From assembly GCF_019285735.1 (NCBI RefSeq), contig NZ_CP079107.1, positions 682,001-746,000 of the forward strand: a DNA stretch of 64,000 nucleotides, read 5' to 3'. This DNA comes from Paeniglutamicibacter sp. Y32M11 (GTDB lineage: Bacteria; Actinomycetota; Actinomycetes; Actinomycetales; Micrococcaceae). Of the stretch, positions 7,760-15,478 are shown in pieces. The position numbers were made by a program, and so were the translations under genes. Each line of letters opens with the position of its first letter. Positions within the stretch are counted from its first letter, which is position 1. The notes below the pieces were generated by a model. The model was not told where the DNA came from. It saw nothing but the letters and a program-made list of their open reading frames with translations, and did not search any database.

Positions 7760-10122
7760 GTCAGCTATCTCATCGTCCCGCCTCGGCCATTGTTGGTCAG
7801 AGTCAGCAACACGAGTCAGCGGCCGAACACGTCACTGGTATCGCGCTCTACACCGATGATCTGGATCAAAGATTCGCGGGGGTGCTCCATGCCTACCCGG
7901 TACAGTCCACGCACGCGCACGCGAAAATACTCAACCTCGACACCACCGGCGCCAGTGCTATCCCGGGGGTCGTGCGGGTCATTACGGCCGCAGATATTCC
8001 GGGTGTTAATGATCAAGGTGCCAAACACGATGAACCTATGCTTCCCACCGATGAGGTGATGTTCTACGGCCAGCCGGTGGCCTGGGTGCTCGGTGAAGAC
8101 CTGGAAGCCGCCAAGGCTGGAGCCAACACAATCATCGTGGAGTATGAACCACTCGAGTCCTTAATCACCATCCAGGAGGCCATTGCCGCACAGAGCTTCC
8201 ACGGTATGAGGCCAAAAATTGAAAAAGGAAATCTCGACGGGGCGTTTGACGACGCGGCTCACATCTTTGAGGGGGACTTTGAGTTTTCCGGCCAAGAGCA
8301 TTTTTATCTAGAGACACAGAACTCGCTCGCGCTGATTGATGAGTCTGGCCAAATAATGATTCATTGCTCCACCCAGCACCCCACCGAGACCCAGGAAATT
8401 GTCTCTCATGTGCTCGGCATCCCGGCCCATCAAGTGACCGTGCAAGTGTTGCGGATGGGTGGCGGGTTCGGTGGCAAAGAAATGCAGCCGCATGGCTACG
8501 CCGCCGTGGCCGCGCTGGGCGCGGTTCTCACCGGGCGTCCGGTACGGGTTCGCTTGAACCGCACCTTGGATATGACCATGACCGGCAAACGCCATGGGTT
8601 CTACGCGACGTGGAAGATCGGCTTCGACGCAGAAGGCAAAATTTTGGCTTTAGATGCCAGCCTCACCGCGGATGGTGGCTGGAGCCTTGATTTGTCCGAG
8701 CCCGTACTCACCCGCGCAATGTGCCATATCGACAACGGCTACTGGGTCCCGAATATCCGGGTGCTTGGTCGCATTGCTAAATGCCATAAGACGTCGCAAA
8801 CCGCATTCCGTGGCTTTGGTGGACCGCAGGGGATGCTGGTCATGGAAGACATTTTGGGAAGGGTTGCGCCGCGGCTAGGACTCGATGCGCGTGAGTTGCG
8901 GCGGCGAAATTTCTACACTCAGGGTCAAGACACCCCGTACTACCAACCGGTGCGGCATCCCGAACGGCTCGAAGTGGCTTGGCAACAAGTGCTTGAATCG
9001 GCCGAGATTACGCAACGAGAGATCGAAATCAGCGAATTCAATGCGCACAGTGAATACACGAAACGGGCGCTGGCCCTCACCCCGGTGAAGTTCGGGATCT
9101 CCTTCAACCTCACCGCTTTTAACCAAGCTGGTGCCCTGGTGCTGGTTTACAAGGACGGATCGGTGTTGCTGAACCATGGCGGCACCGAGATGGGACAGGG
9201 ACTGCATACCAAAATGCTGCAGGTCGCCGCCACAGCCTTGGGAGTGCCTCTGATAAAGGTGCGCAATGTCCCGACTCGGACGGACAAAGTGCCCAATACG
9301 TCGGCGACCGCCGCCAGCTCCAGTAGCGATCTCAACGGCGGTGCCGTGAAGGATGCCTGCGAGCAGATCCGGAACCGGCTGGCACCAATTGCCGCTGGCT
9401 TACTCGGAGTCTCTTCTCATGATGTTCGCTTCGGCAACGGAAGGATCAGCGCCCTGGGTAAGAGTCAGGAACTGAGCTGGGAAAAGGTTGTACAAGAGGC
9501 CTACTTCCAGCGCGTCCAGCTCTCGGCCGCCGGGTTCTACCGTACCGAGGGACTGCATTGGGACTTGGGTCAGATGTCCGGCTGCCCGTTCAAATACTTC
9601 GTTTACGGGGTGGCTGCCAGCGAGGTCGAAGTCAGCCGCTTTGACGGCTCCTACACTCTTCGCCGGGTCGACATCGTCCACGACGTGGGGGATTCGTTGT
9701 CACCTCTGGTGGATGTGGGGCAAATCGAAGGCGGATTCGTGCAGGGTACCGGATGGCTGACCCTTGAAGATCTGCGGTGGGATACCTCCGACGGTCCGGG
9801 CCGCGGACAAGTGGCAACTCGGGCTGCGAGCACCTACAAGATTCCCAGCTTTTCCGAGATGCCCGCGATTTTCAACGTTTCACTGTTGGACAAAGCCCAT
9901 GAAGATGGCGCGGTGTATGGTTCCAAGGCGGTGGGCGAACCTCCACTGATGTTGGCACTTTCTGTCCGTGAGGCACTCCGCCAGGCTGTCGCGGCGTTTG
10001 GTCCCAGTGGCTGCTCGGTGGAGCTCGCCTCCCCAGCCACTCCAGAAGCGGTGTTCTGGGCCATAGAATCAGTTCGCGAACACGGTGGGGACACAAGAGG
10101 CAATAGTCATGTCGTGGATTGA
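7756..10122 (+). CDS. xdhB: Xanthine dehydrogenase molybdenum-binding subunit
   Basis: 788 residues, typical of XdhB. Key molybdopterin-contact segments are present: GGGFGGKE early in the Mo domain, TAFRGFGGPQG, and near the C-terminus KAVGEPPLMLALSV with the catalytic Glu (GxGEPP context). It hydroxylates the purine ring at the molybdenum centre. The start overlaps the xdhA stop by 4 nt, and the 3' end overlaps xdhC by 14 nt. The neighbouring XdhC confirms a sulfurated Mo cofactor. Confidence 0.95.
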   Translation: MSQLSHRPASAIVGQSQQHESAAEHVTGIALYTDDLDQRFAGVLHAYPVQSTHAHAKILNLDTTGASAIPGVVRVITAADIPGVNDQGAKHDEPMLPTDEVMFYGQPVAWVLGEDLEAAKAGANTIIVEYEPLESLITIQEAIAAQSFHGMRPKIEKGNLDGAFDDAAHIFEGDFEFSGQEHFYLETQNSLALIDESGQIMIHCSTQHPTETQEIVSHVLGIPAHQVTVQVLRMGGGFGGKEMQPHGYAAVAALGAVLTGRPVRVRLNRTLDMTMTGKRHGFYATWKIGFDAEGKILALDASLTADGGWSLDLSEPVLTRAMCHIDNGYWVPNIRVLGRIAKCHKTSQTAFRGFGGPQGMLVMEDILGRVAPRLGLDARELRRRNFYTQGQDTPYYQPVRHPERLEVAWQQVLESAEITQREIEISEFNAHSEYTKRALALTPVKFGISFNLTAFNQAGALVLVYKDGSVLLNHGGTEMGQGLHTKMLQVAATALGVPLIKVRNVPTRTDKVPNTSATAASSSSDLNGGAVKDACEQIRNRLAPIAAGLLGVSSHDVRFGNGRISALGKSQELSWEKVVQEAYFQRVQLSAAGFYRTEGLHWDLGQMSGCPFKYFVYGVAASEVEVSRFDGSYTLRRVDIVHDVGDSLSPLVDVGQIEGGFVQGTGWLTLEDLRWDTSDGPGRGQVATRAASTYKIPSFSEMPAIFNVSLLDKAHEDGAVYGSKAVGEPPLMLALSVREALRQAVAAFGPSGCSVELASPATPEAVFWAIESVREHGGDTRGNSHVVD

Positions 10123-10939
10123 GGCGGTGGCGGCGCTGCGTCTCCAACGGCGTCCGGCGGTGATGCTCACCATCGCCGCCGTCCGCGGCCACGCGCCACG
10201 TGAGGCCGGGGCAAAGATGGTGATCGCGGCCGACGAAATTTTCGGCACCATTGGCGGCGGCAACCTCGAGATGACGGCCATGGGTCGTGCCCGCGACATG
10301 ATTGTGAGCGGTGAGCGGGAGCCGCAGAGTTTGACCCTGAGGCTAAATGACAAGGCTCCGGCAACTTATGGTCGGCAATGCTGTGGAGGAGAAGTCAGTC
10401 TCTTGCTCGAACCCTTGCCGATACCGGAATCGGTGGCGATCTTTGGTGTCGGAAACATCGGAATGGAGCTGGCCCGAATACTATCCCGGCACGATCTTGA
10501 CCTCTACCTGACCGATTCCCGTCCCGAATTCCTCGACGAACTAGCTGTCCTGGTTCCAAGCGTGGCTCGGGTGCATGCGCAGGCCGCGGTGCTAGGGGAA
10601 CAGGTCTTCAGTTCCCTGCCAGCAGGCACCCACGTGCTGATCATGACCCATGATCACGCCGAGGATTTTCACCTGTGTGATGAAGCCTTGCGGCATCCGG
10701 AACTTGGCTCCATCGGCCTGATCGGGTCGCACGCAAAATGGGTGCGTTTTCAAAAGAACCTTGGCCAAAGCGGCCATGCGCCCGAACTGATCGCCCGGAT
10801 CGACTGCCCTATCGGACTGCCCGAGATCGCCGGAAAGGTTCCGGCTACGATCGCCGTGAGCGTTGCCGCTCACCTGCTGCAACGGATGAACACCGAAACT
10901 GCAGAGAATCAAATGCCGACGTTCACGGTTGCCAAGTAG
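10109..10939 (+). CDS. xdhC: Xanthine dehydrogenase accessory protein XdhC
   Basis: 276 residues from ATG 10109, which has AGAGG eight bases upstream; the in-frame GTG at 10085 lies deep inside xdhB and lacks a site. The N-terminal part has the XdhC/CoxI signature REAGAKMVIAADEIFGTIGGG read in two pieces. The C-terminal Rossmann-like part has VAIFGVGNIGMELARIL and GSIGLIGSHAKWVRF. XdhC binds molybdenum cofactor, helps in its sulfuration and delivers it to XdhB. It is the last gene of the xdhABC operon. Confidence 0.93.
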   Translation: MSWIEAVAALRLQRRPAVMLTIAAVRGHAPREAGAKMVIAADEIFGTIGGGNLEMTAMGRARDMIVSGEREPQSLTLRLNDKAPATYGRQCCGGEVSLLLEPLPIPESVAIFGVGNIGMELARILSRHDLDLYLTDSRPEFLDELAVLVPSVARVHAQAAVLGEQVFSSLPAGTHVLIMTHDHAEDFHLCDEALRHPELGSIGLIGSHAKWVRFQKNLGQSGHAPELIARIDCPIGLPEIAGKVPATIAVSVAAHLLQRMNTETAENQMPTFTVAK

Positions 10940-11147
10940 CCCGCCGGGGCATCACAACACGCTCTCCACCCCGGTCCATGGAGTGCATCCCACCGTAGCA
11001 ACACGCGCCAAGGTGCCCTCGGCTTCCGGCGCGGTCGCGACGCAGTTCCCGTGACGCTGTCTGTGAAGAGGAGCCGCCGAGGTCATCTGAACACGATCGC
11101 TGCTTCCTCCTTCGGAAAATCGCGACGTACGTCGAGCAGTTTGCTCT

Positions 11148-12008
11148 CTAGAGCGTGCTGCCGATGGAGTCCGCAGCCCAGAGCTGGACCATGGCGTAAG
11201 ACCTGTATGGCGCCCACGACCTCGCCAGCGCCGCCGCTTCACGTTCGCTAATCCTGTTCAGGGCACGGCGTGCGACCAGGTCCCCGGGGGCGAAGGCATC
11301 GGGATCGCTTCGGCCACGCATCTGCAGATAGTCGGCGGTCCACGGCCCCACTCCGCGCAAGGCCAGCAGCTCCGAACGATCCAGTGGAATACCGGATGTG
11401 CCGGTGAAACCCTTGGCGGTAAAGCCCTCAGCCATGAGAAACAACGTGCTCGCTCGGGTCTTGGTCAAACCGATGGTTTCACGCAGGGTCTCAACGCCTC
11501 GTGAAAGCACGGCCTCGGGCGTGGGGAAGATGCGGAGCCCACCGGGACCCTCGCTTCCGTACGCCGATACGAAGCGGCCGCCAAAGGTCCTGCCGGCGGC
11601 CAGCGTCACGTGCTGGCCCAGGACCGTGGTGGCCGCGGCCTCGAAGCCGTTGAGATATCCGACCAACCGCAGCCACGGGCGTGCCTTTACCAGCGGACCA
11701 AGGGTGGGGTCGAGGGAGAAGGGCTCCTGCATGCGGGATAGGTCGGTGTCTAGGTCCAGCCAGGCGCGAACCGCGGGTTCGATCTGGTCGAGGTCGTTGG
11801 AATTGGCCCCGGGGCAGGATAGCTGGACGCCGTTCGTGGTGAACTCCAGCTCAACGGCCTTCGGTCCGGAGTCGACGGCTATCACCCGGGTGTGCCGATG
11901 CTTGGCGGGCTCGTGGATGTCGAGCGTCGGAATCGCATGGATGCCCAGCGTGCGCATCATGTGCCCAGGATCCAGGGGGCCGTTGGAAGTCAGGAAGCGC
12001 GAGCTCAT
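11148..12008 (-). CDS. alkA: DNA-3-methyladenine glycosylase II (AlkA type)
   Basis: 286 residues. The N-terminal third is the AlkA_N-like beta domain. The HhH-GPD core runs from about residue 125 (VLGQHVTLAAGRT) to the hairpin LRGVGPWTADYLQMR, followed by FAPGDLVARRAL, whose Asp is the catalytic residue. The enzyme excises a range of alkylated bases. Its ATG overlaps the TGA of tag (ATGA), so two 3-methyladenine glycosylases of different folds are co-expressed here. An ogt gene lies 6 kb away. The 208 bp downstream to xdhC hold nothing I can identify. Confidence 0.9.
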   Translation of the reverse strand: MSSRFLTSNGPLDPGHMMRTLGIHAIPTLDIHEPAKHRHTRVIAVDSGPKAVELEFTTNGVQLSCPGANSNDLDQIEPAVRAWLDLDTDLSRMQEPFSLDPTLGPLVKARPWLRLVGYLNGFEAAATTVLGQHVTLAAGRTFGGRFVSAYGSEGPGGLRIFPTPEAVLSRGVETLRETIGLTKTRASTLFLMAEGFTAKGFTGTSGIPLDRSELLALRGVGPWTADYLQMRGRSDPDAFAPGDLVARRALNRISEREAAALARSWAPYRSYAMVQLWAADSIGSTL

Positions 12009-12601
12009 GCTGGCCAGATTCCCGAGCTGCCACGGCGATGGGAATCTATCAAGTGCGTGTCTACAAGCCCCAGTGCCTCCATCAAGGCGAACATCGTCGT
12101 GGGTCCAACGAACGAAAAGCCACGTTTCTTCAGCGCTTTGGATAGGGCAAGGGACTCCACACTGGTCGTGGGCACCTCATCCATCGTTCTAGGGGTGGGA
12201 GTGGAGTCCGGCTGGAAGGACCAGATGAATTGTGCGAGTCCGCCGTCCTGGCGTAGGGCGATGGTTGCCTTGGCATTCTTGATGGTGGCAAGAATTTTTG
12301 CGCGATTGCGGATGATTCCGGCGTTGCCGAGCAGCTCCTGGACCTGGCACTCGGTAAAACCCTCAATAACCTCCGGGTTGAAGTTGGAGAACGCCGTGCG
12401 GAAGTTCTCACGCTTGCGCAGGATCGTGGCCCACGATAATCCGGATTGAAAGGCTTCGAGGCTCAGCCGTTCAAAGACGCCATGCTCATCGTGCACCGGC
12501 ATTCCCCACTCGGTGTCGTAGTACGCACGCATCATCGGGTCGGTGGCGGCCCACGCGGGACGGGCCAGACCGTCGTCTCCAATGATTACTGAGGTGCTCA
12601 T
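12005..12601 (-). CDS. tag: DNA-3-methyladenine glycosylase I (Tag) lacking zinc ligands
   Basis: 198 residues from ATG 12601 with AGGA upstream; the longer frame to 12625 lacks support. Alignment from memory to E. coli Tag is clear: DPMMRAYYDTEWGMPV, LEAFQSGLSWATILRKREN with the catalytic Glu, NAGIIRNRAKI, SKALKKRGFSFVGPTT. However, three of the four zinc-snap ligands are changed: the N-terminal Cys is Pro (ARPAW), the His of YHDxEWG is Tyr, and the last Cys is Ser in HLIDSH. The protein should still remove 3-methyladenine if the fold holds without zinc. Translationally coupled to alkA. Confidence 0.9.
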   Translation of the reverse strand: MSTSVIIGDDGLARPAWAATDPMMRAYYDTEWGMPVHDEHGVFERLSLEAFQSGLSWATILRKRENFRTAFSNFNPEVIEGFTECQVQELLGNAGIIRNRAKILATIKNAKATIALRQDGGLAQFIWSFQPDSTPTPRTMDEVPTTSVESLALSKALKKRGFSFVGPTTMFALMEALGLVDTHLIDSHRRGSSGIWPA

Positions 12602-12630
12602 CCACCAATCCTGCCATGATGACATGATGA

Positions 12631-12673
12631 TTGCCCTTATCGCCCTCGAACGCTAATATCGTTATATGACGAT
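12631..12673 (+). promoter_or_regulatory. Leaderless promoter with ArsR-type operator dyad
   Basis: TTGCCC (12631-12636), 17-bp spacer, TAATAT (12654-12659), then ATG only 6 nt later, so the transcript would start at or next to the start codon. A 16-bp dyad ATCGTTATATGACGAT (12658-12673, 14 of 16 symmetric) covers the -10 end and start codon, an apt position for autorepression by the ArsR protein encoded here. Confidence 0.6.
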
Positions 12674-13064
12674 GCTAGAAAATTTTGACAGTGGTCACCA
12701 GGGCATGCTCGCGGGCCACGGGGCTGCCGCTGCACTTTTCCACGGACTTTCGGATCCCACCCGACTGATGATCCTGGCCCATCTGCGTACCGGAGAGCAC
12801 AAGGTCAAGGAACTCACCGAGCACCTAGGCCTGGCACAAAGCACCGTCAGCGCACACCTGTCCTGCCTCCGGGATTGTGGGCTGGTGACGTCCCGTGCCG
12901 TTGGCCGTGCCAGTCTGTTTTCGCTGGCAAACTCGACGCAGCTACTGACACTGCTTGATGGTGCCAATAACTACATCGCCAGTAATGCCGGCCATGACCT
13001 CGACGCTCACACCTTCACCGAAGTCCACGGGTTGAAGCCCGAACTCGAAACGGCCCGCCCATGA
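12666..13064 (+). CDS. ArsR/SmtB-family metal-responsive repressor
   Basis: 132 residues. A winged helix-turn-helix spans about 25-95: FHGLSDPTRLMILAHLRTGEHKVKELTEHLGLAQSTVSAHLSCLRDCGLV in sequence, with recognition helix QSTVSAHLSCLRD. The C-terminal segment has HDLDAHTFTEVH, His/Asp/Glu residues placed like the alpha-5 zinc site of SmtB/CzrA. It should release its operator when zinc or a similar metal binds, switching on the efflux pump that starts in its stop codon (ATGA overlap). The transcript looks leaderless and self-repressed. Confidence 0.88.
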   Translation: MTMLENFDSGHQGMLAGHGAAAALFHGLSDPTRLMILAHLRTGEHKVKELTEHLGLAQSTVSAHLSCLRDCGLVTSRAVGRASLFSLANSTQLLTLLDGANNYIASNAGHDLDAHTFTEVHGLKPELETARP

Positions 13065-13975
13065 GCCACGACCATGACCACGGCAGTGTGACCACCAACC
13101 GCACCAAGCTTGCGTGGGCCTTCGGTATCACCGCGACGATCCTCGTGGCCGAGGTCATCGGCGCGTTCCTGACCAACTCGTTGGCGCTGCTCGTCGACGC
13201 AGCGCACATGCTCACCGACGCCACCGGACTGTTATTGGCCCTAACCGCCGCAACATTGATCATGCGTCGTCCCACAGCAAAACGCACGTGGGGGTTCCGC
13301 CGTGCCGAAGTGCTCTCAGCGACCCTGCAATCGGCACTGTTACTCGGCGTGGGTGTTTATGCCCTAATTGATGGCATCCGGCGGCTCTTTGAACCTACCG
13401 AGATCACCGGCGGTGGGCTGCTCATTTTTGGCATCATCGGCCTGCTGGGCAATGTCGCCTCAATGTTCGTCCTTGCCTCGGGCAAGGACGATAACCTGAA
13501 CATGCGCGCGGCCTTCCTTGAGGTCGTCAACGACGCGCTGGGATCCGTGGCCGTGATCATCTCCGCTATCGTCATTTCGACAACCGGCTGGATGCGTGCC
13601 GACTCCATTGCCGCCATGCTGATCGCCACGCTGATCATTCCGCGGGCACTGAAGCTGTTGGGCGAGACCACCCATATCTTGCTTGAATCCACCCCTAAGG
13701 GACTGGATCTTGAAGATGTCCGGGCCCACCTGGTTGCGCATCCGCAGGTCATCACCGTCCACGACTTGCATGCCAGCCAGATCGCGTCGAATCTGCCCAT
13801 TCTCTCGGCTCACGTGGTGGTCGACGATGCTGCCTTCCACAACGGAGCTGCTGCTTCCCTGCTGGGGGAACTGCAATCCTGCGTGGCCCAACACTTCAAG
13901 GTCAGCATCGAGCACTCGACGTTCCAGATTGAGTCGCATAGCCATCAGACACCGGAACACGAGCGGCACGACTGA
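13061..13975 (+). CDS. Cation diffusion facilitator family metal efflux transporter
   Basis: 304 residues with a His-rich N-terminus (MSHDHDHG), six predicted membrane helices and a cytosolic C-terminal domain ending in ESHSHQTPEHERHD. Transmembrane helix 2 has the metal motif HMLTD; helix 5 has AFLEVVNDALGS, where the usual HxxxD of zinc CDFs reads ExxxD. That change may shift metal preference. It exports Zn2+, Cd2+ or Co2+ in exchange for protons. Operon with the ArsR repressor by 4-nt overlap. Confidence 0.92.
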   Translation: MSHDHDHGSVTTNRTKLAWAFGITATILVAEVIGAFLTNSLALLVDAAHMLTDATGLLLALTAATLIMRRPTAKRTWGFRRAEVLSATLQSALLLGVGVYALIDGIRRLFEPTEITGGGLLIFGIIGLLGNVASMFVLASGKDDNLNMRAAFLEVVNDALGSVAVIISAIVISTTGWMRADSIAAMLIATLIIPRALKLLGETTHILLESTPKGLDLEDVRAHLVAHPQVITVHDLHASQIASNLPILSAHVVVDDAAFHNGAAASLLGELQSCVAQHFKVSIEHSTFQIESHSHQTPEHERHD

Positions 13976-14038
13976 TCTCCATCGGGGTGCTGCCATTGAA
14001 CGCAGAGCCGATGAACCTGACGGTGTCCTTGCCCGCAC

Positions 14039-14617
14039 TTAGCTCGTGAGCATCGGGACCTGCTGGGTGAGCTCTCGGGGCGCCCCTGGGCGTTTGACAA
14101 CTCTCAGAAGCGCCCAACCAACCAGCGCCGCCACAAAGGCACCGGTGGTATTGGTGAGGATATCCGTGACATCCGATGCCCGGTTATTGCGCAGCAGCAA
14201 TTGGGTCAATTCGACGCTCATGGAGATACCCATGACCAGCAGAGTGGATTTGAAGACCGCATAGCGGCGCCAGACAAAGGCGAGCATCAAGGCCAACGGG
14301 GCAAACAGGCCGAGGTTCGCCAGCAGCTCCACGCTCAAATCGCGTTCGCGTTGTGCCAGGAAGGGAATCCAATTGAAGGTACCCGAGGGGATGCTGGGGT
14401 CAGGCGACGGTGCTCCGGGAAGTACCGCCACCGCCAGTCCAATCGCCCACAGGGGGATCCCCACGCAGAGGATGGCGCGGATGGCCTTGCGTTGGTTATT
14501 GGCTGCGAGCACTAGAAGTAGCGCCAGCGCGGTGACGCTCAGTGCAAGCCCAATGGTGATCAGCAGAGCGACGGTGGGTACGGTGAAGTAGAGCATGATG
14601 TTTCCCAGCGTATCCAT
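14039..14617 (-). CDS. VanZ family membrane protein
   Basis: 192 residues, with about five hydrophobic segments. The VanZ core is recognisable in FNWIPFL, the ELLANLGLFAPLAL loop and SVELTQLLLRNNRASDVTDILTNTTGAFVAALVGW read in parts (the E-x-x-Q...D-x-x-D-x-x-x-N-x-x-G pattern). VanZ proteins are linked to teicoplanin tolerance and membrane modification; the bacterial role is otherwise unclear. It diverges from the ABC transporter, with an 18-bp palindrome 21 bp upstream of its start. Confidence 0.85.
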   Translation of the reverse strand: MDTLGNIMLYFTVPTVALLITIGLALSVTALALLLVLAANNQRKAIRAILCVGIPLWAIGLAVAVLPGAPSPDPSIPSGTFNWIPFLAQRERDLSVELLANLGLFAPLALMLAFVWRRYAVFKSTLLVMGISMSVELTQLLLRNNRASDVTDILTNTTGAFVAALVGWALLRVVKRPGAPRELTQQVPMLTS

Positions 14618-14637
14618 GCACCCTGTGAGGTCACTGT

Positions 14638-14655
14638 CTCATACCCGGGTATGAG
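14638..14655. promoter_or_regulatory. Perfect 18-bp palindromic operator
   Basis: CTCATACCCGGGTATGAG is perfectly symmetric over 18 bp. It sits 20 bp from the VanZ start and 68 bp upstream of the ABC transporter start, so one dimeric regulator could control both directions. No regulator gene is adjacent. Confidence 0.6.
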
Positions 14656-14723
14656 CTATGTGGTGGATAAAAGGGTCCGCTGGGATGATCCGAAACCATA
14701 CAGTGGCAACATAACGTTGAACC

Positions 14724-15476
14724 ATGACCATTACTGCACCACATACCAGCACCGATATCGCTGTTTACGCCACCAACCTCACCAAGATCTACGGCGAAGG
14801 AACCACCCGCGTGGAAGCCCTGCGCGGGGTCGACGTGTCCTTTGCTCGCGGCAAGTTCACCGCCATCATGGGCCCTTCCGGCTCGGGTAAATCTACCCTG
14901 ATGCACTGCCTCGCGGGCCTTGACGACGCCAACGGTGGAGAGATCTACATTGGCGGGACAGATATCTCAAAGCTGAATGATGATGCGCTGACCAAGATGC
15001 GCCGCGAAAAGATCGGCTTCGTCTTCCAGTCCTTTAACCTGGTCCCCACCCTCACCGCCGAAGCCAACATCCTGCTTCCCCTGGCTCTCGCCGGGAAGAA
15101 GCACGACAAGGCGTGGCTGCAGAGAATCGTCACAACCCTGGGTCTGGGCGACCGATTGGCCCACAAGCCGCATGAACTCTCCGGTGGCCAGCAGCAGCGT
15201 GTGGCCGTCGCCCGTGCCCTGCTCACTCGCCCCGAGGTCGTCTTCGGTGATGAGCCCACCGGTAACCTGGATTCACGCACCGGTGCCGAGGTCCTCTCAC
15301 TGCTGCGTTCCTCCACCCGAGAAATGGGCCAGACCATCATCATGGTCACCCACGACGCGGTGGCTGCCTCCTACGCGGACACGGTGCTGCTGATGAAGGA
15401 CGGTCAGCTGGTCGGTCAGCTTGAAGACCCCACGGTCGATTCGGTGACCGCTGCTCTTTCCGGGTTGGGTGCATAA
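14724..15476 (+). CDS. ABC transporter ATP-binding protein (MacB/LolD type)
   Basis: 250 residues. Walker A GPSGSGKST, Q-loop FVFQSFNLVPTLTAEANI, signature LSGGQQQRVAVARAL, Walker B VVFGDEPTGNLDS and the switch His in MVTHD are all present, in the arrangement typical of the MacB/LolD/FtsE class that drives FtsX-type mechanotransmission permeases. Weak ribosome-binding site before ATG 14724. Followed after 2 nt by its permease. Confidence 0.95.
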   Translation: MTITAPHTSTDIAVYATNLTKIYGEGTTRVEALRGVDVSFARGKFTAIMGPSGSGKSTLMHCLAGLDDANGGEIYIGGTDISKLNDDALTKMRREKIGFVFQSFNLVPTLTAEANILLPLALAGKKHDKAWLQRIVTTLGLGDRLAHKPHELSGGQQQRVAVARALLTRPEVVFGDEPTGNLDSRTGAEVLSLLRSSTREMGQTIIMVTHDAVAASYADTVLLMKDGQLVGQLEDPTVDSVTAALSGLGA

Positions 15477-15478
15477 CC

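Noticed and set aside
10940-11147. Remnant of a second ogt gene after alkA
   Set aside because: A short frame (LESKLLDVRRDF) resembled an Ogt start, but it has no further similarity.
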